From Photobacterium arenosum (GTDB lineage Bacteria > Pseudomonadota > Gammaproteobacteria > Enterobacterales > Vibrionaceae), in the NCBI RefSeq assembly GCF_014841115.1, contig NZ_JACYTP010000008.1, positions 124,001 to 188,000 on the forward strand: a stretch of DNA of 64,000 nucleotides, written 5' to 3'. This document shows positions 16,437-24,966 of the stretch, in pieces. The first letter of the stretch is position 1. Every line of letters begins with the position of its first letter. A program made the position numbers and the translations under genes. The notes beneath the pieces were generated by a model, which worked only from the letters and a program-made list of their open reading frames with translations, was not told the origin of the DNA and made no database searches.

Positions 16437-17465
16437 TTATGCGTTGATGGATTTTTCTGCAATGATCAAAGTCATTTCACCAAAAGGTGTTTGTAGTGGA
16501 AGAGATCGCAGGTTTGCTGGTGTATTGGCTTCCAGTGCGGCTTCAACTTGCCCGGCCTCTAGTGAAAGTGGCCCATTGGCTAGTTCGGCAGGTAAGCGCC
16601 CCAGTATGTGAAAAGCGGGCTGTGTGCGCGCCGTATTGAGCGACTCATGAAAGCTGATGAAAGTTCCGCCTGGCTCCAGAGCCTGCCAAAGCTGGTTAAT
16701 GCACTGGTTGAGATCGTTGGCAAAGTAGAGGGACATGGCGGCGATAATGAGTTGATAACCCACTCCGAAGTTAGCCTCATTCATGTCCCCTGGCAGAAAT
16801 CTGATTGCAGAGGCCAGCTTACTTTCTGGCAAGACCTGTTGCTGAAGGAGCTCACAGCAAGGTGGCAGATCAAAGATTGTGATTTCACATTGTGGAGAAC
16901 AGTTCAGAATATCTTCAGCGAGCTGGATAGACCCTGCACCAAAATCCAGAATTGTTAAGCCTGTATCCCAGCCTTGCAGTGTGCTCAAAACAGGAAGAAG
17001 GATCGGGTTGCGAACACTGCGCTGGAAAGCTTGTAAACCGGTAGTCGCCTGCTGCCAGAACTGCGTATTTCGCATGTTCAGTTCTGTAGCAGACTGGTGC
17101 GGTAATTGGAGTAAATCATTAATAGTGGCAGGTGAGATTGACTTCACGCGGGCAAGGTGAGTGAGGGTGTCGCCAAGGTACTGTGCAGAATGACTGAGCA
17201 GATAGGGGCGATATTGCGTATTTAACCTGTAACCGCAAGCAGATTTACTCACCAACTCCATGGCAACTAAGGCGTTCAGTAACAATTCAAGCCGCTCAGG
17301 ATCCCAGTGGCGTTGCTGCGCGACGATTTCAACAGAATTGCTTTGTTCAAAATGGTCAAATAAGCGGTGTGAAAAAGCAAACTCCAGCACCTGCCAGCGT
17401 ACAGGCCCTAACAGGGATGAAAATAGTGCATGCTGCTCTGGGGTGCCGCAAAGTGAAGTCATCAT
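16437..17465 (-). CDS. SAM-dependent methyltransferase (O-methyltransferase family 2-like)
   Basis: The product has 342 residues from ATG 17465, which sits 7 bp after the TonB receptor stop with GGTGAG upstream. The longer frame overlaps the receptor and was rejected. An N-terminal winged-helix dimerisation region is followed by the SAM site: I-L-D-F-G-A-G-S at about residue 178, then T-I-F-D-L-P, the Asp-Leu-Pro typical of small-molecule O-methyltransferases. It lacks an obvious His catalytic base in the usual place, so S- or N-methylation is possible. Thiocarboxylate metallophore loci also carry a methyltransferase; S-methylation of a thioacid intermediate or shunt product is an inference. 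Confidence 0.85.
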   Translation of the reverse strand: MMTSLCGTPEQHALFSSLLGPVRWQVLEFAFSHRLFDHFEQSNSVEIVAQQRHWDPERLELLLNALVAMELVSKSACGYRLNTQYRPYLLSHSAQYLGDTLTHLARVKSISPATINDLLQLPHQSATELNMRNTQFWQQATTGLQAFQRSVRNPILLPVLSTLQGWDTGLTILDFGAGSIQLAEDILNCSPQCEITIFDLPPCCELLQQQVLPESKLASAIRFLPGDMNEANFGVGYQLIIAAMSLYFANDLNQCINQLWQALEPGGTFISFHESLNTARTQPAFHILGRLPAELANGPLSLEAGQVEAALEANTPANLRSLPLQTPFGEMTLIIAEKSINA

Positions 17466-17472
17466 GACTGGC

Positions 17473-19497
17473 TCACCATTGATAGTTAGCGGTAATTGAA
17501 AATGTGCGCGGCTGAGTGTCTTCGACAATGGCGCCCGCAGGTGTGTTGACAGCGCGGCTGAAGATTTCCTCATCAAAGAGGTTATTGACAGCAAAGGTCA
17601 GCGTAACCGGGCTCAACAGATAGGTGGCACTGAAGTCGACCACTTCATAAGCATCCTGTTTGAGGGTGTTTTGGCTGTCGAAGAAATAGGTGTCGCTGCC
17701 CCTGACCGCAAGCTCAGTATCCAGCGTGGGTAACGGCGAATACCTGAGGCCGACAGACCAAGTGTAATCGGGTGTGTATGGCAGGTCGTTTGTTGTCTGC
17801 CCTGAAGCATTATTACTGGTTTGCTGGCCTTCACCATGCTGCAGGCCGACTTGTGTTCTGACGGACCAGAGCGAGTTGAACTGCCAGTCAGCCAGCATTT
17901 CTAAACCATAAATATCCGCTTCAGCGGCATTTGTCATTTTCTGAACCATGCCAGGCAAAATGTCGAGCATCTGTTTATCTCGGATCTGGTTATAGAAGAG
18001 GGCAGCTTCTATGTGCAGGTCGTGATCTAGCCAGTCACTCTGATAGCCAGCTTCAAAGCTGTTGGTGTATTCCGCATCATAGGTGAAGTTGTCATCTGAC
18101 AGAGCAGAGCTGTAATTAAACCCGCCGGGCAGATAGCCGGTGGACCAGCTGAGATAGGCCAGTTGTTGTGGCGAAAACCGGTAATGGCTGATCAGATTGG
18201 GTAACCACTGTGTATCGTCCAGCGTCTGAGTTACATTTTGCGGGCCAACGCCTGACATTGCGCCTTCCTGCTCTGAATGCTCTACCCGCAAACCTGCAGT
18301 CAAGCTGAGTGCATGCGTGAGCGGTATTTGCAGATGACCAAAACCTGCGATCCCTTTATGTTCGATTAAGGTATCACGGGCAAGACCTGAAAAGCCCATA
18401 GTGAAATCAACGTGTGTGTCCTGCTGAAATAAGTAGGTTCCCGCTGCCCACTGCAAGCCAGAAGCCTGAGTGCCGGCAATGCGGATCTCCTGAGAAACAG
18501 AAATGTCGTGAAGGTATGAGGTCGTGGCGGCTATCGGTGCGGGGCCTGTGTCCGGGTCAATAATGAAATCTTGCAAATAATCGGTATAGCCGGTGATAGC
18601 CGTTAGCGCCATTGGGCCGAAATCGTGGTCGATACGCAGTGAATGCACGGATGTGGTTTCGTTTTCATCTGAGAGCGTATTTTGATTTACGACGAATCGC
18701 TCGGTTGCCAGCGGGCCTGTCAGATAACGCATTGTGGCTCTGCCATCATCACTGTCTTGCCACCGGCTGCGCACTTGTATGGCCGTTTGTGCATTGGGTG
18801 CGTAAGTCATTCCTGCCATTACATGGAGGCGAGTTAATTCGTTCTCATTACTGGATTGTCTGAACTGGTTATAGTAGGGGCTTTCTGCATCTAGTGAACG
18901 GACTGCCAGTATTCCTGCAATCGTTTCTGAGCCTCCTTGGATACCAGCTTCAATCTGATGGCCAGGCGCACTGCTTTCGCCTCCTTTAGACTGAAGATAG
19001 CTGTATGCTCCCCAGCCGGACATCTCGCGACCGGGAGTGAGGCTATGTACTTTGATTACTCCGGATTCAGAATTTCTGCCGTAATAACTGCCCTGAGCGC
19101 CTTTGATGAGGTCAATATAGTCGATACCCAGAAAATCCGGGGCTTGCCGGATACCCAGAGGCAAAGATACATCGTCAATCATATAACCTACAGGGCTGCT
19201 CAAACCCGTATCCAGTGATGACTGACCGCGGATGACAACCCTGGGCTGGACGGAAGAATTCTCGACAATGGTATTGGCAGCATACTGGCTGAGGCGCTCT
19301 ATATTTTCCTGGGCAGGTGTGGCAATACTTTCTGACGGAATAAAGTGGCGCGTGGCGGGTATATCCTGTCCGGATTCTGGCCAGTATTTTGCTTCAACGA
19401 CAATAATGTCATCAGGTGCTGTGTGGGGGATTTGATCTTGAGCATTGAGACAGGTGACTGGCAATACCCCTAGCCCGATGATGTGATGCCGTTTCAT
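17473..19497 (-). CDS. TonB-dependent outer-membrane receptor
   Basis: The product has 674 residues from ATG 19497, which has GGAGAA upstream and gives a signal peptide MKRHHIIGLGVLPVTCLNAQ. A TonB-box-like D-D-I-I-V-V-E-A segment near residue 29 leads into the plug domain (R-V-V-I-R-G-Q-S-S). A 22-strand barrel follows, ending in aromatic-rich N-Y-Q-W. It imports a ferric or other metal chelate, or another large ligand, across the outer membrane with TonB energy. It is the first gene of the minus-strand arm of the cluster and faces the biosynthetic arm across a shared control region. Uptake of the cluster's own metallophore is the simplest reading. Confidence 0.93.
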   Translation of the reverse strand: MKRHHIIGLGVLPVTCLNAQDQIPHTAPDDIIVVEAKYWPESGQDIPATRHFIPSESIATPAQENIERLSQYAANTIVENSSVQPRVVIRGQSSLDTGLSSPVGYMIDDVSLPLGIRQAPDFLGIDYIDLIKGAQGSYYGRNSESGVIKVHSLTPGREMSGWGAYSYLQSKGGESSAPGHQIEAGIQGGSETIAGILAVRSLDAESPYYNQFRQSSNENELTRLHVMAGMTYAPNAQTAIQVRSRWQDSDDGRATMRYLTGPLATERFVVNQNTLSDENETTSVHSLRIDHDFGPMALTAITGYTDYLQDFIIDPDTGPAPIAATTSYLHDISVSQEIRIAGTQASGLQWAAGTYLFQQDTHVDFTMGFSGLARDTLIEHKGIAGFGHLQIPLTHALSLTAGLRVEHSEQEGAMSGVGPQNVTQTLDDTQWLPNLISHYRFSPQQLAYLSWSTGYLPGGFNYSSALSDDNFTYDAEYTNSFEAGYQSDWLDHDLHIEAALFYNQIRDKQMLDILPGMVQKMTNAAEADIYGLEMLADWQFNSLWSVRTQVGLQHGEGQQTSNNASGQTTNDLPYTPDYTWSVGLRYSPLPTLDTELAVRGSDTYFFDSQNTLKQDAYEVVDFSATYLLSPVTLTFAVNNLFDEEIFSRAVNTPAGAIVEDTQPRTFSITANYQW

Positions 19498-19552
19498 TAT
19501 TTTTCTCCGCAACGAAATACTTGCATCACTATAGGGGCTGTAACTATTTGCG

Positions 19553-19581
19553 ATATAAAATGCAGAACAAACCGATATCAA
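19553..19581 (-). promoter_or_regulatory. Predicted sigma-70 promoter of the TonB receptor operon
   Basis: On the minus strand, TTGATA (19576-19581) and TTATAT (19553-19558) are separated by exactly 17 bp, close to the TTGACA/TATAAT consensus. The -35 is contained in a TTTGATA element that also occurs twice on the plus strand nearby, so an activator bound there would contact RNA polymerase. Confidence 0.55.
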
Positions 19582-19585
19582 ATTG

Positions 19586-19607
19586 CGAACAAATAAGCGG
19601 GTGTTCG
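19586..19607. promoter_or_regulatory. Inverted repeat in the divergent control region
   Basis: CGAACA (19586-19591) and TGTTCG (19602-19607) form a perfect inverted repeat with a 10 bp centre. It lies between the two divergent transcription units, just upstream of the predicted receptor promoter. A dimeric regulator is the likely ligand; which one is unknown. Confidence 0.4.
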
Positions 19608-19610
19608 TCA

Positions 19611-19639
19611 TTTGATAGAAAAAAGCTCGCCGTTTGATA
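19611..19639 (+). promoter_or_regulatory. TTTGATA direct repeats, candidate AraC-type operator
   Basis: TTTGATA occurs at 19611-19617 and 19633-19639, 22 bp apart (two helical turns), as is usual for AraC-family sites. A third copy on the minus strand at 19576-19582 overlaps the receptor promoter. The AraC-type regulator at 34577 is the likely ligand (inference). Confidence 0.45.
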
Positions 19640-19726
19640 TTTTTTATTTCCCTTCTTCTCTTTAATACAAAGTGAAAATGAGTTGGTCTTCAAAAGTAAA
19701 GGCCGGAAAATTTCAGAGGGTTAGAT

Positions 19727-20893
19727 ATGAAACTATTACCAATAGTAGAACCTGCTCCAAATCTGTTGAGAGAAGAAAAAGAGAGATATAGTCGTCATTT
19801 ATTGTTACCAGATATTGGATATATCGGTCAGTGTCGGCTAAAGAATGCCAAAGTGCTGGTGATTGGAGCCGGTGGACTTGGTTCTCCTGCGTTGCTTTAT
19901 TTGGCCGCCGCTGGGGTTGGAACCTTGGGTATTATTGATTTTGATGATGTTGAAGAATCAAACCTGCAGCGACAAATTATTCACGGTATTTCTGATGTAG
20001 GTAAGAATAAAGCGGACAGTGCACGAAATGCGGTTGAAAATATTAACCCATTCATTGAAGTGATTTGTCACTATGAGCGACTGGAACCGGAAAATGCTCT
20101 GTTGATTATTAGTCAGTATGATTTGATTCTGGATGGCACAGATAATTTTTCAACCCGTTATTTAGTGAATGATGCTTGCGTATTAGCAAAGAAACCTTAT
20201 GTGTGGGGATCCATTTTTCGGTTTGAAGGTCAGGCATCGGTTTTTTGGGAAGACGCGCCTGAAGGGCAGGGGCTGAATTATCGCGATCTGTATCCTGCAC
20301 CACCGCCACCTGAACATGCGCCGTCTTGTTCTGAGGGAGGTGTACTTGGCGTGCTTTGTGCGGCAATTGGTAGTGTCATGGCAACGGAAGCCATCAAACT
20401 GATCACAGGAGCAGGTACCAGTCTGCTTGGTCGCCTGATGGTTTATGATGCGTTGGACATGACCTATCGCACCCTGCCATTGCGCAAAGCACCTAATCGT
20501 AAGCCCATTCATGCTCTGAGTGATTATCAGATGCTGTGCGGCTTGAATAACACAGTTTCTGATGTCGCTGTTCCGCAAATAGCGCCGTTAGATTTAGCGC
20601 GTATTCTTGAGCAGAAAGCGACCTTTCAGCTGGTTGACGTCCGGGAGCCGGGTGAGCGCGAAATTTGCCATATACCGGGTTCTGTCAGTATTCCCCAACG
20701 AGACATCATCAGCGGTAAAGGCTTATCCCAGCTCGATCGACAGCTGCCGGTGATCCTGTACTGCAAGATGGGTGGACGTTCACGTAAAGCGCTGCTGGCA
20801 TTACAAGAACAAGGCTTTGAGGATCTGAAAAACCTCGAAGGCGGCATTCTGAATTGGATTCAGCAGGTTGATCCAAATATGGCAAGTTACTGA
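19727..20893 (+). CDS. E1-like adenylyltransferase with C-terminal rhodanese domain (MoeB/ThiF family, QbsC-like)
   Basis: The product has 388 residues. The first 270 are a ThiF/MoeB fold: R-Y-S-R-H-L-L-L-P, the ATP loop G-A-G-G-L-G-S-P, Q-R-Q-I and D-G-T-D-N-F. The zinc C-x-x-C pairs of MoeB are absent, as in MoeZ-type proteins. Residues of about 285-385 are a rhodanese domain with active-site Cys346 in Y-C-K-M-G-G-R-S. It should adenylate the C-terminal Gly of the ThiS-like carrier and pass rhodanese persulfide sulfur to make a carrier thiocarboxylate. It heads a plus-strand operon with the JAMM protease and carrier next in line, the same order as qbsC-qbsD-qbsE of thioquinolobactin biosynthesis. 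It should not be read as the housekeeping molybdopterin enzyme. Confidence 0.92.
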   Translation: MKLLPIVEPAPNLLREEKERYSRHLLLPDIGYIGQCRLKNAKVLVIGAGGLGSPALLYLAAAGVGTLGIIDFDDVEESNLQRQIIHGISDVGKNKADSARNAVENINPFIEVICHYERLEPENALLIISQYDLILDGTDNFSTRYLVNDACVLAKKPYVWGSIFRFEGQASVFWEDAPEGQGLNYRDLYPAPPPPEHAPSCSEGGVLGVLCAAIGSVMATEAIKLITGAGTSLLGRLMVYDALDMTYRTLPLRKAPNRKPIHALSDYQMLCGLNNTVSDVAVPQIAPLDLARILEQKATFQLVDVREPGEREICHIPGSVSIPQRDIISGKGLSQLDRQLPVILYCKMGGRSRKALLALQEQGFEDLKNLEGGILNWIQQVDPNMASY

Positions 20894-20903
20894 GGATATC
20901 TGG

Positions 20904-21311
20904 ATGTTAGTACTGACTCAGTCTCAAATTGACGCCATCGTTGCACATGCGCGGCAGGAGCATCCTCTCGAGGCCTGCGGGTTAATCGTTGGTCCGGCAG
21001 GCAGCGATATCCCATCGGCGGTCATCCCTATGCGCAATATCGCTGAATCTGAAGTGTATTTCCGCTTTGATTCTAAACAACAGCTTCAGGTCTGGCGTCA
21101 GATGGAAGAGGAAGGTAGTGAGCCTATTGTGCTGTATCACTCTCACTCTGGCTCGCGGGCCTATCCCAGCCGTGAAGATTTGGCCTTTTCTCTTACGCCA
21201 CATACTCACCATGTCATTGTTTCGACCTCCCCTGATTCGTATCTGGAAGTCCGAAGTTTCAGGTATCTGGAAGGACGTCCGGTTGAAGAAAACATTAAGA
21301 TTATTCAATAA
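20904..21311 (+). CDS. JAMM/MPN+ metalloprotease (Mec+/QbsD-like)
   Basis: The product has 135 residues. ATG 20904 was chosen for its GAGG site 11 bp after the E1 stop. The JAMM signature is complete: Glu in P-L-E-A-C-G-L-I near residue 25, then H-S-H with S-G-S-R-A-Y-P, S and D, matching H-x-H-x7-S-x2-D for zinc. In thioquinolobactin synthesis the homologue trims two residues from the carrier to expose Gly-Gly; in mycobacteria Mec+ releases cysteine from CysO. The carrier encoded next already ends in Gly-Gly, so trimming seems unnecessary and a role in releasing a carrier adduct is more likely here (inference). Confidence 0.9.
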   Translation: MLVLTQSQIDAIVAHARQEHPLEACGLIVGPAGSDIPSAVIPMRNIAESEVYFRFDSKQQLQVWRQMEEEGSEPIVLYHSHSGSRAYPSREDLAFSLTPHTHHVIVSTSPDSYLEVRSFRYLEGRPVEENIKIIQ

Positions 21312-21320
21312 GGAAAACTC

Positions 21321-21593
21321 ATGTCTGTCACTATTCATATTCCAACTATTCTTCGCGTTTTGACAAATGATCAGAAAACCGTCACATCGTCAGGTAACAG
21401 CGTTAAAACAGTGATCGAAAATCTGGACGTCGACTTTCCCGGCATTAAAGCTCGTTTAGTTGAAAATGAGCAAGTCCATGGCTTCATTAATTTATATGTC
21501 AATGATGAGGATATTCGTTTTGGTGAAGGGCTGAATACTGCTGTCTCGGCTGGTGATGCCATTACTATTCTTCCAGCCGTCGCTGGCGGTTAA
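21321..21593 (+). CDS. ThiS/MoaD-like sulfur carrier protein ending in Gly-Gly
   Basis: The product has 90 residues with a beta-grasp pattern (I-H-I-P-T-I-L-R at the start; I-T-I-L-P-A-V-A-G-G at the end). The stop codon follows directly after the Gly-Gly codons. The carboxyl group would be adenylated by the E1 and turned into a thiocarboxylate that donates sulfur to an activated small molecule. It lies 9 bp after the JAMM gene and is transcribed with it. CysO and QbsE are the closest functional analogues I know; the carrier's partner acid is unknown. Confidence 0.93.
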   Translation: MSVTIHIPTILRVLTNDQKTVTSSGNSVKTVIENLDVDFPGIKARLVENEQVHGFINLYVNDEDIRFGEGLNTAVSAGDAITILPAVAGG

Positions 21594-21639
21594 TGTTCCG
21601 GGCTTTTAATCAGTCTTCAATAATGCAGAGTGAAAAGTC

Positions 21640-23304
21640 ATGTCGAAATCAGCATATTTTCAATCGTTAAACCTGACGGGTAATTTCAGTCAGGCCAGTG
21701 ACGCATTTTCCCCTTTTATTCAGGCGCTTTATTCTCAGGCGGTGAAGCTGGGAATTCGGTTCGAGGATCGAAATAACGAAACGGCCCCGAATGAATTGCA
21801 TCTGGCACTGAGTGAGCAGGATGGCATTGCATTCACTGTTATGGTTACAACGCCGATTGTAGACGGTGAGGTGTGTGGTGAGGGGGCGTTACAGGTATTA
21901 ACCGGTTTGGCTTCGGTTCATTCACGCTCTCTGGATCGTCAGGTGACGTTAGGGGTCGATTATATTTCCATCGCGGGTGCATCTCTGGTTGTGCAGCAAT
22001 TATTTGCTGGCCTGACCGGGAAGCATCGTGGGATGACTTGCGATCAAACTGTTTTTGATTTGCGACAAGCAGGCCTGTTAGCGGTAGGACAATATATGGC
22101 CGGGGCTACAACAGCCTCTGATCCCGAGTGTTTTTCCAGTGGCCAGTCGGATCCCTCTGTTCGACCACCGTTCACATCTAAAGACGGTGTTTTGTTTGAG
22201 CTGGAATCCTTGTCACCGCAGCGTTGGCAGGCATTCTGGCTGTCCCTGGGCGCGGCTCCGAAAGATGTCAGCCAAGGTTGGCATGCGTTTATGCAGCGCT
22301 ATGCCAAGGCTATTGCCCCGTTACCTCCGGCGATGCCATCACTGTTAGCTGAACACGATTTTAGTGATTTGGAAAAAGTAGCAATAAAAGAGGGAGTTGC
22401 AATTACGGCAGTGCGCTCTTTGCAAGCGCGGAGAGAGGATGACGATGTCGAGGCCCTGTTGTCTCAGGGGCCATGGCATTTCATGTTTCAGCAGTCTGAT
22501 TCTGTTTGTCCTCTGCCTTTCAGTACTGAGCCCGGAGGGCTTCCTTTATCAGGTATCAGCATAGTGGAATCCTGCCGTCGGATTCAGGGGCCGCTGGCCG
22601 GTTACATTCTGGCAGCGCTTGGAGCAAGTGTGACGCGTATTGAACCGTTAGGAGGAGACCCGTTACGCGGTATGCCTCCGCTTGCCGATGATTGTTCGGC
22701 CCGCTTTTCGGCACTGAACGGTAACAAGCAGGTGATTGAAGTCGATATCAAGTCAGAAGCGGGCCGGGCACAGGTGACTGCATTATCTGGTGATGCCGAT
22801 ATGTTCATTCACAACTGGGCGCCCGGCAAGGCAGCAGAGCTCCGTCTGGACATGACTGAACTGAGTAAAGCTAACCCTGATCTTGTGTATGTCTATGCAG
22901 GAGGCTGGGGGCAAATGGACAGCACAATCCAGATACCCGGTACTGACTTTATGGCTCAGGCCTATTCGGGACTGGCCGATGTGATTAGCCGGCACTCGGG
23001 TATTCCGGGAGGGACGCTTTTTACGGCTACGGATGTTTTTGGCGGTATTCTGGCCGCTCAGGCTGCGGTAATGGCGTTGTACTGTCGAGTGAAGGGGCAA
23101 TCTGGCATATACGCCGAAAGCTCATTGCTCGGTGCAGCCACTCTGCTGACCGAACCGGCATTACAAGGTGATGCCTGCGACTGCAGTTCTTTGATGCATA
23201 GCGATTACATCGAGTTAGCGTCCCTCTCATCTGCTAATGAAACCGAACCTTTCCTGACAACCCGGGCGTTTACCCAGTTAAGCTCATTATGGAGGCCGCA
23301 ATGA
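21640..23304 (+). CDS. CaiB/BaiF CoA-transferase family protein, rearranged two-half form
   Basis: The product has 554 residues against about 400 for the family. The second half (from about residue 303) is a CaiB N-terminal lobe: G-P-L-A-G-Y-I-L-A-A-L-G-A-S-V, P-L-G-G-D-P-L-R-G, L-N-G-N-K-Q-V-I-E-V-D, and the catalytic Asp in T-D-F-M-A-Q-A (Asp436). The first half looks like the other end of the fold: a helix resembling that after the catalytic Asp (A-L-Q-V-L-T-G-L-A-S-V), then F-T-S-K-D-G and I-K-E-G-V-A-I-T-A-V-R-S. Its catalytic-Asp position is Glu. So it reads as a fused or circularly permuted family member. It may transfer an acyl group between AMP/CoA and sulfur; Pseudomonas thiocarboxylate clusters contain a CaiB homologue of unproven role. 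Confidence 0.82.
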   Translation: MSKSAYFQSLNLTGNFSQASDAFSPFIQALYSQAVKLGIRFEDRNNETAPNELHLALSEQDGIAFTVMVTTPIVDGEVCGEGALQVLTGLASVHSRSLDRQVTLGVDYISIAGASLVVQQLFAGLTGKHRGMTCDQTVFDLRQAGLLAVGQYMAGATTASDPECFSSGQSDPSVRPPFTSKDGVLFELESLSPQRWQAFWLSLGAAPKDVSQGWHAFMQRYAKAIAPLPPAMPSLLAEHDFSDLEKVAIKEGVAITAVRSLQARREDDDVEALLSQGPWHFMFQQSDSVCPLPFSTEPGGLPLSGISIVESCRRIQGPLAGYILAALGASVTRIEPLGGDPLRGMPPLADDCSARFSALNGNKQVIEVDIKSEAGRAQVTALSGDADMFIHNWAPGKAAELRLDMTELSKANPDLVYVYAGGWGQMDSTIQIPGTDFMAQAYSGLADVISRHSGIPGGTLFTATDVFGGILAAQAAVMALYCRVKGQSGIYAESSLLGAATLLTEPALQGDACDCSSLMHSDYIELASLSSANETEPFLTTRAFTQLSSLWRPQ

Positions 23305-24965
23305 ATTCTGCAGGCATTATCAATCTGGTTCCTACACAAGTACGTACACAGTGGAAAGCTGAAGGTGCTTATCCGGACATCACTGTTTTTGATGCTTTCA
23401 CCCAGCAGGTCAGGCGACAGCCGGATGCTATTGCAGTGTGTTCCAGTGAAGGAAGCCATCGATTTGAGGAGATCTATCAGCACAGTCTCAAAGTCGCAAA
23501 TGGATTGGCGCAGGCCGGAATGGTGAAGGGAGATGTGCTGGTTTACCAATTGGGCAATAGCTGGCGATCACTGGTGATTGACATGGCCGCGGCCGCGATT
23601 GGTGTGGTGGTGTGTCCCATCCCGCCTGGAAGGGGCAAGCTGGATATTGAGTCCATACTCAAGCGATGCCAGGCCAGAGCTATTATCGTAGAACATCACT
23701 CGGAAGGTGAAGATGTATGCGCAATGCTGGAGACTCTGCGGCCATTGTTGTTGTCATTGCGTTTGCTCATTACCGTAGGTGAACAGCGTCAGGGCTGGTG
23801 CGATTTTGCTGATTTACTGAATGCTAGCGCTTTGCCTGAATGCCCGGCACTGTCACCGGATGATCCTGTTCGCTTTTTGGTGTCGTCAGGTACTGAATCT
23901 GAACCCAAACTGGTGGCTTATTCGCACAATGCGCTGTTGGGCGGCAGAGGGCGGTTTATGGCATTACTGTCGGACGGGAAGCCACGATTCGCCCCGCTTT
24001 ATCTGATGCCTCTGGGGTCGGCTTTTGGTTCGACAGCCAGTTCGTGTGTGATGGCCTTACTTGGCGGTACTGTCATTATTCTGCCTAAATTCTCCGTAGA
24101 TGCAGCGATTGACGCGATTCGCATGTTCAGGCCGACTCATGTTCTGGGCGTGCCGACTATGTTTCAGCGCTTGGCATCCGATGATCGTTTGGCTGCGCTC
24201 GATTTGAGGGATCTTGTCGCCTTAGTGAGCGGCGGCGCATTGATCGATGAAGCCACGATTAACCGGTGTTATGAGGCTTTTGGCTGCCAGTTCATTAACC
24301 TGTACGGTTCGGCAGATGGAGTGAATTGCTTTAATGCGTTGACCGATAGCAGGGAAAAGGTTGCGGCAACCGTTGGTAAGCCGGATCCATCAATCTGTGA
24401 GATCCGGGTTGTTGACGATCACCATCAGCCGCTGGAACAGGGTGAGATCGGCGAAATTGCAGCGCGTGGCCCCATTACGCCGATGCAGTATGTTAACTCG
24501 CCAGTGCTGGATGAAACTTATCGGGATCAGCAAGGCTGGGTCTATACCGGCGATCTGGGCTGTATAGACAGTGACGGTTACCTGAATCTGATGGGGCGCA
24601 AGAAAGATGTGATCATTCGCGGTGGTGTGAATATCAGTCCTGCCCAGATAGAAAAACTGATGACACAACATCCGAATGTTGTCAGCGCTTCCTGCGTCGC
24701 TGTTCCTGATCATGACCTGGGTCAACGCGTTTGCATTTGTCTGTCATTACAGCAGGGTACATCACCACTTTCTCTGAATGACGTTACCCAGTATTTACAC
24801 CAGCAAGGTCTTGAAAAACATAAGTGGCCAGAATTCTTAAGTCACTTTAGTCAGTTACCGCTAAGTCCGGCCGGTAAAGTTGATAAACCGTCTATCACTA
24901 AGTGGTTAGCTAGTTTGCCACAACCTGAACAGTCGGAAGCGTCCCAGGTTAGCAGGGAGAGATAA
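23301..24965 (+). CDS. Acyl-AMP ligase (ANL superfamily)
   Basis: The product has 554 residues from ATG 23301, which overlaps the CaiB stop (ATGA) and has GGAGG 6 bp upstream. ANL motifs are present: V-S-S-G-T-E-S-E-P-K for the phosphate loop, Y-G-S-A-D-G-V-N, Y-T-G-D-L-G, G-R-K-K-D-V-I-I-R-G-G at the hinge, and a late A-G-K-V-D-K catalytic Lys. No carrier-protein domain is attached. It should activate a carboxylic acid as its adenylate so that the ThiS-type thiocarboxylate can convert it to a thioacid, as proposed for QbsL and the PDTC ligase. The acid is unknown; benzoate-type ligases are the nearest in pattern. Confidence 0.9.
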   Translation: MNSAGIINLVPTQVRTQWKAEGAYPDITVFDAFTQQVRRQPDAIAVCSSEGSHRFEEIYQHSLKVANGLAQAGMVKGDVLVYQLGNSWRSLVIDMAAAAIGVVVCPIPPGRGKLDIESILKRCQARAIIVEHHSEGEDVCAMLETLRPLLLSLRLLITVGEQRQGWCDFADLLNASALPECPALSPDDPVRFLVSSGTESEPKLVAYSHNALLGGRGRFMALLSDGKPRFAPLYLMPLGSAFGSTASSCVMALLGGTVIILPKFSVDAAIDAIRMFRPTHVLGVPTMFQRLASDDRLAALDLRDLVALVSGGALIDEATINRCYEAFGCQFINLYGSADGVNCFNALTDSREKVAATVGKPDPSICEIRVVDDHHQPLEQGEIGEIAARGPITPMQYVNSPVLDETYRDQQGWVYTGDLGCIDSDGYLNLMGRKKDVIIRGGVNISPAQIEKLMTQHPNVVSASCVAVPDHDLGQRVCICLSLQQGTSPLSLNDVTQYLHQQGLEKHKWPEFLSHFSQLPLSPAGKVDKPSITKWLASLPQPEQSEASQVSRER

Positions 24966-24966
24966 T

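Noticed and set aside
19727..21593. Reading the E1, JAMM and carrier genes as molybdopterin or thiamine biosynthesis
   Set aside because: The E1 lacks the zinc cysteines of MoeB, carries a rhodanese domain, and sits with a JAMM protease, AMP ligase and TonB receptor; no moa, moe or thi genes are adjacent.
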